Below are positions 11,586 through 24,329 of a DNA stretch of 64,000 nucleotides, in pieces. The notes under the pieces are model-generated. The model saw only the letters and a list, made by a program, of their open reading frames with translations, was not told the origin of the DNA and searched no databases. The stretch is from Phlebotomus papatasi (Eukaryota > Arthropoda > Insecta > Diptera > Psychodidae). How positions within the stretch are numbered: the first letter of the stretch is position 1; every line of letters starts with the position of its first letter. Made by a program: the position numbers and the translations under genes. The DNA lies in contig NC_077224.1 of assembly GCF_024763615.1 (NCBI RefSeq), positions 47,874,712 to 47,938,711 of the forward strand. The letters run 5' to 3'.

Positions 11586-13792
11586 TTTTCTATATTTAAA
11601 TTATAGTTAAAAATATTGAAAATGAGTCTTTGATCAAAATTATATTGTGAATTTTTAATTTTACTATCGTACCACTATTTGTCGAATTTATTAATGCATT
11701 TTAATGGATACTTGCTGAAAATTCTCATAATTATTTGATGCACATGCAAAGGGTTGATTAAATTTTCTATATAATGCTCTTCCAATTGTGCAAAATTTAT
11801 TAAATATTCTAGAACTATTTGTAAATCACAGCATATGATACAAAAAAAAGGTTTTTCTTGCAATCTGAGATAAATCAGAAAAATTTTCAAAGACTAAGAA
11901 GATTTACTGTGGCAAGAAGGATGACAACACGGAAGGGCGATCAATAAACATTTTGAAATGGGCAAAAAAAAGAGGAAACTGATGCGGATAGAAGAAACAA
12001 GTAGAAGTAAAACTTTGTGTTTCGAACAAATAAACACGCCACATGAAACTTATTTTATTTGCCATAGTGACAACTTTTGAAAGTGCCTTTTGGCAAAATG
12101 TCTATTTCTTTATTTCACCTTTTATCCCGCCCATCCCCAAATCCTCCTGTCCCGTCAAATCAGGACACTGTGGGAAACTACAAAAAAAAATAGCATTAGA
12201 CACACTTTTACTATGTTCTTTTTACTTTGATTCCTTACCGGAGAAGAAGGTAAAAAAAGCTCGAATCACTGAGTAAATTGCATTGCTAGGGAAGTTCAAG
12301 TTGAGGATTTGGAAGTCACCTTTTGGGTTTTAGGGGTTTGTGGTATGAAAGCACTATTTTCCTCCTTCCAACGTATTGAGGGGGTTGTATTGATTCTCGG
12401 AAGAAAACAGCAAGTGATAGCGCAATGAGGGCGATAGAAGAAAAAGGGCGTAATATGAAAATTTTCCCATGAACTACCAGCCAAATAATAACACATTGTA
12501 GGACTCACGTGTCGCAACTTTCAATATCAATTCACGAAAATAACACCCCTGATATAGAGATGGGGAATGGGTGGGAAAAGAAGTTTCTTCTGGCCTTGGC
12601 ACTTTTCCTTCTTGAAGATGCTGCCGAGAAATGTGATGTTGACGCCCGCCGGCGCTCAAAAGCTGCCCCATAAGCTTCCTCTCACGCTCAAAAAAAAGCT
12701 CCAAGCGAGAGCAACTGCTTTAGTATTATCTTCACATCCGCCTGATGTCTACGTGGTTGGAAATTGTAAAGGCGTATGTGGAAGCTCTTTTTGGTGGAGG
12801 ATAAAAAAAAATCCTGGATCTTGTTTGGCAATATTTTTTATTTATTCTAATATATGGCACATTTTAGTGGCAAGGGAGAGTCCGGAGGGGTAGAGCAAAA
12901 AAGAGCGAACAAGTTGTTGCAAAAAGATGGAAATCCCCAGAAATTAGTGGGACTCCTTCCAATCCTGGTGAACATCTTACCAGGAAAATAACGATTTGTT
13001 CTTTTCCCGGATAAATGTGTCTACTCCCTTTCCACAAGTAATTCCTTCAGACAGCAATTTATGAATTGGTTTGGATGAATTTGCTATACATACCGAGAGA
13101 TTTATGCGAAATATGTAATGTATTGCGAAATAATGGAAAATTTACAAACTATTTCACTCCCAGAGGATATTTATTTAGCATTTATTTTGTGAATATTTGG
13201 AAAATAAATTCAAATGCGCAACACTATTCTTAATGGGAAACATGTCTTTATCATAGACAAGTATCTTGTCTTGGGAATCACAACTTTAAAAAGATTTAAA
13301 AGACTTTAAAAGGGTTTATATTAAAACTCTAGGATTTAGATATTTATAGAAATCTTGTTGACGCTTAGTACCCCATTTTACGAGCATTGTAAACAAATAA
13401 GGATTGATGTAGGCTTCAATAAATCATGTTTGTAGAGGTTTTAAGACGATATGAAGAACAAAATGATTTTTTTGAGGTAAGTTAGGTTCTGTAGAAAAAT
13501 ACAGAATTTTATATTCATTCCAAAATTATAGCATAAAATTTTTTATGGAACAAAAGGAATAAGATTTTTTGAATTACAGTAGCTATAAGCAAAATCGATA
13601 TTTATATAAAAGATATTTGTCTTAAAATTTGTATGAAAAATGTCAAGATAAGTTCAAATCAAGATTGGAACTAAATCAAGTTCAAGTCAAGATAAGTTCA
13701 AATATTATGTCAATGTTAGTATAAGAAGTGTATAGTTTTCAAAACCATTTATGTCGCGAAGATTACATCTTTTTCAAAGCCACTTCAAACTG
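11586..13792. other. AT-rich DNA, nothing recognised
   Basis: No gene or repeat boundary recognised. The opposing frames around 12296-12893 in a GC-richer patch show no family features. Confidence 0.45.
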
Positions 13793-14056
13793 CACTGAAG
13801 AAAAAAAAAAACAGAGGGAGGGTGCGATTAACTTGTTTTCCTAATAACTTTAACACTTTTTAGTTGTAAAAATATATTAACATTTTTTAATGTCAATTTT
13901 ACACCTTCTTGAAGGTAAAATTAACATGAAAAAGGGTAACTTTAACCCATAATACACCTAAAATGCATAATATTTACACCGATTTCGGATCAATAATGCA
14001 GGGTAAAATCAATATTTCCGGAATGTTATTTTAACGTTTTCGGATTTCTCTCAATG
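13793..14056. mobile_element. MITE with CACTGAGA ends, copy 2, inverted
   Basis: The internal words of the copy at 3054 (CCGAAATCAGTG, TTAACATT, GGTAACTTTAAC) appear here in reverse complement and in the right order. The tips are CACTGAAG and CTCTCAATG. The flanks are not TA on both sides. Confidence 0.65.
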
Positions 14057-14815
14057 CACCTATTACTGGAACTAGGTGTAACCTCAGAAGCCAATAGACG
14101 GACAGCTTGGTTAAAAGGTCCCAAAGAACATAATTTTTGGACAATACCCTTTTTTGGATATGTTGGTTTTTTAATTCATCAACTTTTTCAAAAACTTTAC
14201 GTGTTCTTACTTGAGGAAAAGGATTGCAAGGATTGCCAATGTCACTTTGCAATATCATTTTATTTAGGACCTTATTAAAAAAAAATTGCTATGTTAAAAA
14301 AATATGCAGAAAAAGCTTGCATTTGGATTTGCATTTGGCAATTTGCTACTCTGAATCCGTTTTTGGAATCAAAGTTTTAGATAACTTTTTGGCGAAGTCG
14401 ATTTTTGGCAAAATACGAATATTTGCATTTAATTAACTAAAACTGAAACTATAAATATCCGGTTGCAGATCCTTGAATTTGAACATTTGGGGGACATAGA
14501 TGACATTTACCACTTCTCAAATTTGAACAATATTTCCAGAAACGTAACGGAATTGATGTGAAATGCACTTTCCCTAAATTAAGAAAAATAATTTTTGGAG
14601 AAGAATATATTAATGCAATTTATTATGAAATAAATGAAATTTGTTGCGGAAGTTAATATAATGCGATAATATTGAGGAAACACTAGAAAAAATAGTTCTA
14701 ATTCAGACTCCATGAAAAAGTTTCTGCGCATAACCTCAAATTTTACATTTTGAATTTAACCGTAGTTCGAATTTGAGGAACTCTACTGTATATTCTTTAG
14801 TATGGTAGACCAGGA

Positions 14816-15158
14816 GGGAAATTCTGTAACGCTCTGGAAATGTCATATGACAAATTGGGTTCGAATCTTAGGAGAGCTTTTTCGAAAATGCGATTCTGTT
14901 GCCGTGACATTACCATTTCAGCTCACGTGGCATTGTCAAAAGTCACACATTTGAGATTTCTGGCAATTCAAATGACAATAAATTTTGTTAAACAAATCAA
15001 CCAAGACGTACTGCACTTTCATAAAATCATCAAGTAAAAGGATTTCATAAAAATTCAATGAATTGCATTTTCGAACTCATATGACAAAAAAAGCTCGATT
15101 AGCATTGTCAGGTTTCGAACTCACGCGTGACAATGCAACGAAAATTACAGAATTCCCC
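14816..15158. mobile_element. GGGGAATTCTGTAA inverted-repeat element
   Basis: The left end reads GGGAAATTCTGTAACGC, and the right end TTACAGAATTCCCC is followed by TA. The phrases CATATGACAAA and GGTTCGAA recur inside in both orientations. The left TA is not preserved, so the left limit is approximate. Confidence 0.55.
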
Positions 15159-15639
15159 TACAGATCGGCGAAAACCTTTAATCCTCTCGTTCAGTAATAA
15201 CTTTACCGATTTGAGAGTTCTTTCCGGGTGAGGTTTTTCTGTACCGATTCGAAAGTGTATCAGAGAAAACTTATCTAAAAATCCATTGGAAGCTCGAACG
15301 TTTAAATTGACGAGTCACAATTTAAAATTTCTGCAATTTTAAAACTTCACAAAACTACACAAAAATTCAGTTTTTGCAGCAAATGTTTACATACTCTTCT
15401 TGATATTGTTGACGATTGAAGTGTCAAGAATACCGAAATTCGAAATTGCAGAACAACAGCACTAAAGCGGCGAGTACGTGAACCTGCACTTTAGGCTTCC
15501 GGTAGATTCTCGAATAGGTTTGGCTTGGCTTTGGAGTGTCTTTGTCTCTTCGAAAGGTTATTAATGAACGGAGCCAATAAGTCCTAGAATTAAGAGATAG
15601 CTTACGGACAGCAATGTGACAAAGTCACCCACACTTAAG

Positions 15640-15790
15640 ATCTCTATCTCTATACATTAGGAGCAATTTCGTAAAAAATTGCGTTTTTGAAAGAAATCGT
15701 TTGCAATGCTGTAAGTGGACATATCAGAACTCTGTCAAAAATACATTTTTGACGAAAACTGCTCCCAATGTGTAGAGGTCTTTACGATAA
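15640..15790. repeat. Small palindromic MITE, GGGAGCAATTTTCGTCAAAA type, copy 1
   Basis: The left part CTATACATTAGGAGCAATTT pairs with AAAACTGCTCCCAATGTGTA at the right. The same unit occurs at 15920-16073. Confidence 0.7.
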
Positions 15791-15859
15791 ACATTAGTTA
15801 AATTTTTGAAGATGGCGTGTCTTAAAATAATTTTTAGGCGGAGCTTATTCATGTGGATA

Positions 15860-16214
15860 GGGGAATGTAGGCATGGTTCGCACAGAGTGAACCTTGAAAC
15901 GGTGCAAATTTTCTCTTAAGGTAACTACACATTTAGAACAATTTTCGTCAAAAATTGCTTTTTTGAAGGAAATTGGCGGCAGTGCTGTGGGCAAAAAGTC
16001 AAAATTCTGTCAAGAATGCAATTTTTGACGAAAATTGCTCCCAATGTATAGAGGCCTTTAGTTTGCGAAGAGCTAGTTCGTCATTTCTTAGCCATAAGAT
16101 AGATAATTAAGCTTATGAATCGAGATGAGAAATGGTAAGTCAACTCTTTCCAAACAAAGAGAAAACTCGCATCGTTTGAAGGTTGACTCTGTGCGAACCA
16201 TGCCAACATTCCCC
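15860..16214. mobile_element. TA-flanked GGGGAATGTAGGCATGGTTC element
   Basis: The 355-bp element has a long terminal inverted repeat (GGGGAATGTAGGCATGGTTC against GAACCATGCCAACATTCCCC, continuing through GCACAGAGT). TA pairs lie at 15858-15859 and 16215-16216. A copy of the small palindromic MITE lies inside. Confidence 0.88.
15920..16073. repeat. Small palindromic MITE, copy 2, nested
   Basis: The unit matches 15640-15790 (AATTTTCGTCAAAAATTGC near the left, GAAAATTGCTCCCAATGTAT at the right) and sits inside the TA-flanked element 15860-16214. Confidence 0.7.
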
Positions 16215-16974
16215 TAAACGGAGAATTTTAATTTAAATACGTTACTTCCATTCAGTATTCAGTTACCTCAGTAATTTACTTGCCGTTATCACTTACAAAC
16301 ATGATGTTGAATGACTGAATTGAGTGCAGGAAACTTAAAAGTAGGATGGTAATATCGTACATATTTCCCTATGAAGAATTGTGTTTATTTGAATGATATT
16401 CTCTGACACGAATGCTCATTTTTCTTCTCGTGTTTTTTCAAAATGCGAAAATCGCATGGGGGTGGGAGTGTAAGAAAATTCATAATGCCTCAATCTGTCT
16501 TGTATCACTTTCTTTATTTTTCCCCCATGAAAAGCGGGTGTGTTTCGGAATCACTAGAAAAACCTTTTGAGCTGTATATATTTTTTTAGCACCAATTTCC
16601 GTCAAAATCATCTCGAAAAGCATGAAAGTTTTGCATTCATCTTGCGAAATCAATGTATTTCATAATACATAGGGAAAGCACATATGATGATGCTTGTTGT
16701 GTATTTTGAATGTTAGAAGGATTTTTCCTGTGCCTTTGCCGCAGAATGAGAAGAAAATTGTAAGAGTTATGTATATAAAATGAAATATTTCCGTGATGAG
16801 ATTTCGCAATATCCACCACAGTTCGTTGTACTTTTTACTCCTTTTTTTTCCTTGAATTGGATTTTACTGCTCGAACTCCACGGAGAGAGCAGTATATAGA
16901 ATTCCTCGATTTTTTTACCCCCCAAAATTTCTAAATTCCATCCCTCGGAGACCACCCTTCCCAACAAATCTTCG

Positions 16975-17735
16975 CGTTTCTGACGTTTTTTTGAGAAATG
17001 TCGTCACGCTGTTTGTCCGTCTGTTTGTTCGACTGTCGCCAGCTCTAGAGGCCAAACGGTAAGAGATAGCGACATGGGACCGTAGAGGGATCCCCCCATA
17101 AGTCGACTCAAGGATCGTTAACATACCCCTCATTTTCCCTCCACTCCTCCCTTCCCCTCCAAAACCATATTTTTTGGTATTTTCTGGGTTTTAGAAATCA
17201 CCCATGCAGACATTTCGTCCTTAGACGAAAATACCTTTGAATCATTCCTAAAAACGGTTTTTCAAGGTCAAAGGTTAAAAAGACACTAGAGAGCGCATTT
17301 ATCAAGCGAATGGGATTATGTTTGGACTCGTTGGAAAAGTTTTGGAATTTACGACAAAACTGAATCGGTTCCAATGGGGTCCGAATCGGTAATGAACCGG
17401 TTCATAACCGATAAATAAATTTTATACGAAATTCAATTAAATTACTCCTGAGGTGTATTTTGAGAAATATTTTGAGTGATTTATAAATCGGTTCAAATCA
17501 GTTGTGAACCGGTAATGAACCGGTTACTTACCGATAAGTATCTTTTGTTCAAATATAAGTTTTATTACTCTTTAAACTATTTTGTGGAATCTATTGGGTG
17601 ATTTATGAATCGATTTAAATCGGTTGTGTACCGGTAAACGGTAAATGATGCGAAAGTACTTTTGGGGAATAGCATCTAAGTCACGAGTTCGAGCATTTCG
17701 CAAAGTTTGGGACGCTTTGCCACCCTTTTTTTTTC
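16975..17735 (+). repeat. ACCGGTT-rich dispersed repeat, longest copy
   Basis: The stretch runs from GTTTCTGACG through GAGGCCAAACGGTAAGAGAT, the GACATTTCGTCCTTAGACGA hairpin, and three imperfect repeats of about 100 bases (17370-17640) that contain AATCGGT, AACCGGTT and ACCGATAA. It ends near TTTGCCACCC. Other copies: 11440, 23990, 25384, 28720, 30463, 55600 and 57130. It carries no coding frame that I recognise. The GACATTTCGTCC and GGACGAAATG words are a constant landmark. Confidence 0.75.
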
Positions 17736-19160
17736 TTTATTTCACATCTTCTCAGCAGAATAACATATGAATTCAATTCCTCCTTCTATAATTGGGTATA
17801 TTTTCTTATTCCCACTGACTCATTTTTTCTCATCCATCTCACTTCTGCAGAAACTTCCTGTCTCGTTCTTTCTCACATACCTTTTTTCTGGGATGAAAAA
17901 GCATCTTGAGGGGATTCAAGAATGTTATCCTGCAAGTTGTGTATATTATTGAATTGTGTTGTGATTTATGTATTTACCACAAGTTGTTCTTATATACACT
18001 TTTCGATCACTACAGAGCAATATTTTTCTGTATCATTAATTTCACCTTGTAACAACATTCAATTAAGTGGAGAAAAGTAAGTCCTTAATTACACCGTTCC
18101 ACTTTATGACTTACTACATTAATTATATATCCTCAACGGGTATGTCGGGAAAAAAAAGAGCGTACAACAGGCTAAGAGGAAGCGAAAAAAACTTTTATAT
18201 TTTCCTATATAGTTGCTCCCCAACAATCGAGAGCCTCTCTTGTCTCATTTTACTCATGTTCAACTCACACCTCAAAACCTCTAGTTCCATGTTTTGCCCT
18301 ATCAAGGGGAAAAAATGATAAATGATAAAAATATCAATTTGCGTTTCGACCCACACTTTATCCCACTTTTAATTAATTGACGACGAAAGCGGAGTTGAAC
18401 TTCACTTTTGGCCACAACACTGCTATACCTACATTAATATCCTATTCTACCACCATAAAAGCAATCCCTTACCCCTGTTCCACTCTAAAAACACATAGCA
18501 ATTTGTTGCTGATTTTTATTCCGTGGGAAATAAATTAATTATACAGTGTTGTACCAGAGTAACAAAAATCCAATTCATCCTTCAACAATTACGGGGTTCA
18601 TTCCAAATTTGTAATCGAATAAAAATTTATTTTTTTACCAATTGTTAGCGTCACCAACAGCGAGCTACAAAAATTGCACTTCCTTCCTGAACACAGTTGC
18701 TATTATTAATCTATGTACCAGACTCTTCTTTTTTTTTACTCAGATTCGAATATTGAGGGGTCGCAATCCGATTTTTGAAAGATTTTTATTTTATTTTATT
18801 TTATACTATTTTTTAAATTTAGTACGGAGTGTGCAGTATTTTAACATAATAAAAGCTCTTAAAGCTCATACGATTGCAGAAGTTTCCTAAGTCCTTGATT
18901 GTTGTTACGCAAGTTTACTCATTAAAGATTTCAAAGGTTCTTAGTAAAATTAGTTTGCAAGTTCACATTGTTTTATTCGTCTACTTTACATTTTTAAACA
19001 ATTCAACACGTCTATTTGTTTGAAGTTAGTGAAATAATTTTAAATTGAAAAAAAACACTAATGTCACATTTTATTAAAAAATCAATTGAAATTTATTTTT
19101 ATTATCCTTAAATTTGGAGTGATAATATTGCGTTATATGTAAGCTTTGCATAGAGTGCTA
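17736..19160. other. AT-rich DNA, nothing recognised
   Basis: I see no gene, RNA or repeat end here. The frames at 17767, 18067 and 18642 show no features of a protein family. Confidence 0.45.
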
Positions 19161-19371
19161 GGGGAAAATAAGGCACCTTTGAATTGGGGAAGCTTTGAAA
19201 TTGGACTTTTTATCCTATTTTGAAAATAAACTAGTCCTTACTGTGATATTATTTAGGTATAAGTCACTAATGAAGTCAAACTACATCATTATAAGGCTCA
19301 ATTCCATCTCAAAATGGGAGAAAGATCCTAATTTCAATGCTGCCCTAATTCAAAAGTGCCCCACTTCCCCC
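19161..19371. mobile_element. TA-flanked GGGGAAAATAAGGCACC element
   Basis: The 211-bp element has GGGGAAAATAAGGCACCTTT at the left and AAAAGTGCCCCACTTCCCCC at the right, between TA pairs. The word AATTCAAAAGTGCC pairs with GGCACCTTTGAATT. TAAGGCTCAATTCC inside is echoed just outside the right end at 19381. Confidence 0.8.
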
Positions 19372-19561
19372 TACATTATGATAAGGTACAATTCCGATTA
19401 GAAATATGAGAAAAACCCTCATTTCAAAGCTGCGCCAAATTTAAGGATTCTTGCTCCTGCTATAAGTCTTAAAATGTAAAATCGGAAAAATCCGTACTAG
19501 TAAATATTCTCATTGTTCCCAGTTTGAAGATGATTGAAATTTATTGGACCATAACTACATA

Positions 19562-19976
19562 GAGTAAGTGTGCCAAATTCCGGCCAGCTTGCAATTTCGG
19601 CCACTTTTTTTGTTCCTCGAATGTCCATGAATTTTTAATTTTTACATACTCTAGAGATTATACAATGCAAAAGAATAACGAAAAATGTAGCTTCGACAAA
19701 CGAGATATTGGAAGAATTCCCGAAGGGCAAGAAACTATGAGAATGAAGGTGGCCGAAATAGGGCACAAAAGCTATGTCTATATTTTTATTCATTTTAAAA
19801 TGTATTAAGAATGATTTTAGAGTAAATAAAGACGGTAAACTCTTTACAAGATTCCAAGCAACACTCTTACAAAAGAAAGTATAAAAAAAAATCAAATGGT
19901 ATTTAAAATATTACATTTCAAACATGAGACTTTGACGCTTGCATGCAACTATGCCGAAATTTGGCACACTTATCCC
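19562..19976. mobile_element. TA-flanked GGGATAAGTGTGCCAAATT element, copy 2
   Basis: It is the inverse of 6645-7070. The right end AATTTGGCACACTTATCCC is intact, the left reads GAGTAAGTGTGCCAAATTCC. TA pairs flank it. The 86-codon minus-strand frame inside has a decayed equivalent in copy 1 and no known domain. Confidence 0.82.
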
Positions 19977-19980
19977 TATA

Positions 19981-21420
19981 CAACAGACCTTACCATTTCC
20001 CAGTTAAGTGAGGATGGCACTCCTTGTACATCATCCATCGCCAGGCAGTGCGATCCTGGTTCGTTTCATCTTCAAGATCTTTCGACCTTATGTCCTTTCT
20101 TACACTGGAAAGCCATGTTGTAGGGGAGCGGCCAGGACCTCTCTGTTGTTGTATTTAGTTAAGAACCCTCTTTATTAAGTGATCCTCTGGGGGACTCATT
20201 AGGGTGGCGGCATTACTTTTGGCCACTGTCTTTATGGCCTCCCCGCAAAAAACTTTACAATGTCAAAATATGATTTCGGAAAACCTCAAAATTAAAAATA
20301 TTTGATGTGTTCGAATAGCAAATCACATTTTTTCGGTTTTCGGAAACATTTTCTGACAAAAATTACGACATGGCCATAAGTAAAGACAGGCCACAAGTAA
20401 TGCCGCCACCCTACATGGCCATACCATCTCAACCGTGATTCTGCGAGCTTATCGCCAATTTTCTCCTCTCGTATGCTGCCCCTTACATGTTGATTGCGCA
20501 CCCGGTCTTTTAGGGTGACTTTCGACGTCTATCTCAGCATTCGTATTTCTACGATGTGATTCTTTTGACCATGGGCTTTGGTAGCTGCTCTGTGCTCTAT
20601 TTTCAGAGCCATAGACCATTGCGGGGTGAATCACGGTCTGGTAGGGATTGCCTTTAAACTTTGACGGTACTTTTCGGTCACAAAACAAACCGGTAAACTG
20701 ACGCCATTTCATCTACCCAACCAATACTCTGTGTGCAATATCTGCAACTACAGAAATATCGTGCGATAGGACAGAACACTGCCGAGAAGTTGTTGGTTTT
20801 AGGCAGGTTTTCTCTATCCATGGATAGAGATCCGCTACCTTCGGTGCTTCCGCTGAAGTGAAGGTGCTTATATTCAGTTTTCGAGTGACTAATTTTGAGT
20901 CCACTACCCTCCCATGCCTCTTTCCAGAGATCTACTCTACATTGCAGGAATCTCAACCGATACCCAGTGTGTAATATTTGCAGCTGCAGAACCATCGTGG
21001 GATAGGACACTGCCGAGCTATCTGAATTTGTTGGTTGTAGGCAGGTCTTTTCCATCCATAGATAGAGGTCCGCTACCTTCGGTGCTGCCGCTGAAATTGA
21101 GGTGCATATACTCAGTTTTTGAGCGACTTAATTTGAGGATACCACTCTCCAATGTCTCTTTCCAGAGATCTACTCTGCATTGCAGGAGATTCCTGGTTTA
21201 GTCCACCAGTATCACATCATCTGCATAGAGCAGAGTCCATGACGCCTCGATCTGATACATATCCTGTATTACAGTTATGAAGTCTCCTGGAACTCCTCTT
21301 CCTCGAAGAGCTTCCCAGATAAATTTTCTAGAGCTAGGGACAGGGACACGGTCGAAAGCCTTTTTTAGATCAATAAATGCAATATGTAAATCTTTCTTTG
21401 CCATTTTATGGTTCTCCATT
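19981..21420 (-). mobile_element. RTE-type LINE fragment
   Basis: The minus strand encodes DLHIAFIDLKKAFDRVP, a deleted middle, then WTLLYADDVILVD (reverse transcriptase core). Further on come GLKISHSKTEYKHL, FTGLFCDRKVPSKFKG, PAMVYGSENRA and ESRLRWYGHV, all typical of the C-terminal half of RTE-clade proteins. Frameshifts break it. A segment of about 235 bases is duplicated in tandem (20715-20950 and 20951-21188), and a TA-flanked element (20202-20411) is inserted after WYGHV. Confidence 0.85.
20202..20411. mobile_element. TA-flanked GGGTGGCGGCATTACTT element inside the LINE
   Basis: The 210-bp element has GGGTGGCGGCATTACTTTTG and the inverse AAGTAATGCCGCCACCC. TA flanks it (20200-20201 and 20412-20413). 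LINE sequence continues on both sides. Confidence 0.87.
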
Positions 21421-23082
21421 AGAGTTATAACGGAGTAGATGGCATCCGTTTATGATTTAGTTTTTCTAGAAAAGAATTGATTTGATTCACTTCGTATTTC
21501 TAATTCAAGGATCTTCTAAATGAATAAATTATATATACGTTATATTTATTTGAAATCTATGAAAAACTTAGATTATATAACGGAATAAAATTTGAATATA
21601 ATCCTTAGCACAAGCTTTTAAGAAAACAAAAGCGGTCAAGCGGGAAAGAAGATACTAAAACGAATTCCAATTCGGTTTGCAACTATAAAACCTTTTCCAA
21701 AATCGTAAGTGCGATATCTTAGATTTTGAGTTATAAAGCTGAAATGTCCGATCATTTGGGAAATCATCGATTTTCCATATATTCGTGATAAAGGAGCAGT
21801 TTAGAGTTTTCGGTTTTGAAAATTTTGGAAATGTTATAGTAAATGAGATTATTAAAAAAAATCATCTTATGTCTATGTGATATGATCTATGTAACCTATA
21901 AACACAATTGTCGTCATTTTCGTTTAACTAATCAGTACTAGAACAAATATTTATATTTTAAAATAGCAAATATTTCTATTTTGAATTTCGAAATTTTATT
22001 CTATTTCCGTCATAGCGTAAACTAACGACTATTGAGCTATCATCGATATGTAGGTATCACTCACTGCAACCTCATTGTCCTAATCTCACATCTTCAGCGA
22101 CAGGTCCTCAAATTATAATAATTTTACTTCTTTTACTACACCCCCTGCCAATCCTGACATTATCGGGAGAGACTTCAATGGGGGAAAATCATTGACGGAA
22201 TTTCCGGATTCTGCATTTGAAGGGAAAGCCGGGCAAAAAAGCTGAATTCACAATGATATAGTGGTGGTGTTGTTGGAGCATCCCTCACCAGCACTTCAAC
22301 CGACGATTATTGTCAACCAGAAAAAAAGAGATACTAGGGCAGACAGACAGTGGAAAAAGCCGCACAAATAGAAGACTCAGAATCTCACTATGACTCATTC
22401 TTTCTTGAGGAGGAAAATCTCATCTACAGCTTGAAATTTTTCACCATACTCGGTCAGAGCGGGGGGAGCTTTTGAGAAAAGCTACGTAGTTATTTTGGTG
22501 GAAAAATTTTGCGACTATCTCCCAATTCGCCTTGAAAATCCCTCACTTGCTCTTGCTATGTGTGGATCTGATGGACTATGCTGAGTGAATTGGAAATAAA
22601 TCAATCTTGAACGTGATTTTCTTTATACGTTTGTAATTTATCAAGTTAGACGCGAGAACATAGAAGAAAATAAAAACTTAACTTACTGATAAGTGAAATT
22701 GAATTGAAGTGCTAGGTTGGGATAAGCTAGGAACACAAGAAAATACCCCTAGATGAAAAGTGTGGAGAGATCGTTTGGATGCTTTCAATAAATTGATGGC
22801 AGTTTGCTTAAAGATTTTCACTCATTCTTGCATCCACATCCTTATCACTTTGCGAATAATATGCTCTGGTTATCTATACTGATTTTTCGTAAGGTATGAG
22901 ATTTATTTTAAAATTAAATTAGTATTTCTTGTCATGCAATCACTAATCGTTCCTTTTTTCTCTTGAAGACAATATCCAAAGACATTCAATTGTTATTTGA
23001 GTTTAAGAAAGGAATGTAAAAAGATCATTAAAATCTTACCACGCGATAAATTTATAGATAGCCTCATTTCAAAAACCAGTTA
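21421..23082. other. Mostly unrecognised; a decayed relative of the 48330-48548 region near 21630-21875
   Basis: ATATATTCGTGATAAAGGAG and TTATAGTAAATGAGATTATT near 21775-21850 resemble the right end of the 46752-48548 element. No gene is recognised in the rest. Confidence 0.4.
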
Positions 23083-23297
23083 GGGTATAGTGATACAAGT
23101 TGGACATAGTGTTACAAGTTGGACAATTCGCCGATACAAGTTGGACATGGCTTTTCTCTTGATAAATACAGTACAAAATTTGTTTTTAAGCACAAGGAAC
23201 CAAATTATAAAACTAAAGTATTAAAAATTTACAAATAAAAATGAAGTACTACATTTATCAAGAAAAAAAGCCCTGTCCAACTTGTACCACTTTACCC
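23083..23297. mobile_element. TA-flanked GGGTATAGTGATACAAGTTG element
   Basis: The 215-bp element ends with the inverse AACTTGTACCACTTTACCC and has TA pairs outside. The word TACAAGTTGGACA is repeated three times within its first 70 bases. Confidence 0.87.
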
Positions 23298-23989
23298 TAC
23301 TTAAAATTACATGAGAAGTACATGGATTTCCCGGCATAAAACCGAAATATTGTGATTCAATAAAACACAATTCAGATCAAGGAAATTAAAAAAAAAAAAA
23401 ACTTTAGCATAGTTAAAACTAAAATAATACAGTGTTGGAAAAATATCTATATACAGATTTTACTGAGTTGTACATGTACACGTTGTACATATTAGATTAG
23501 TTAGCTAGATGAGTTGGTTTATATGCTAAAAATATTATCCGAATTTAAACATTTTTTTTAACTTTTACAATGGATTTGGATTATTTGACGATTTATAAAA
23601 AGTGCAGTGGTTGTAGTGTGTATAGACCAAATTTGTTCTTCCAGTTTCTAATGTTCTATAATGAAACTCGATATAAGATCGATTTTTCAGAATATAAGTC
23701 AAATAAGTCGATTTTTGCAAAATTATTTTTTTCGCTTTTTGGGTATTCCTTGGCATGCTCTAACTTTCTTGAGAATATTATACCGAAAACGGAATTATTC
23801 CCAGAATTATAGGGGTTCCAAATTTTAAAAATCCTATACTCGTAAAATCTCAGCTTGAAATTTTAGAGTTTGCGTGTTCGCGACTTATTCGTTTTATATT
23901 TTGAGCCGTCGAAATGTTATACTTAAAAACAATGTTTAATAAATTGAACTAAATTGAGACTTGCAAGTACTTTATCTCATATCTAACAT

Positions 23990-24329
23990 ATAAATGGATG
24001 GCAAAGCGTCCCAGGATTTGCAAAATGCTTCAACGGCATGACTTATATGCTATACCTGAAAAGTACTTTCGTATCATTTACCGTTTACCGATTCAAAATC
24101 GATTTAAACCATTTCATAAATTACTCAAAAGATCGCCCAAAATAACTCAGTATTAATACAATTGATTTTCTGGTAAAAATTACTTATCGATTCTGATTCT
24201 GTTCATTACCGATTGCAACCGGTTCAGACTTGTCGGAAATTCCAAGGCCTTTCCAACGAGCACAAAAAAGATAACATTCGGATGGGAAATATGCTCTCTA
24301 GAGCCTTTATAGCCTTTGAGCTTGGAATA
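23990..24329 (-). repeat. ACCGGTT-rich dispersed repeat, 3' half, interrupted
   Basis: Inverse copy of the family from the GCAAAGCGTCCC end to the AGAGAGC block. The copy continues at 25384 after the inserted element 24330-25381. Confidence 0.75.
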
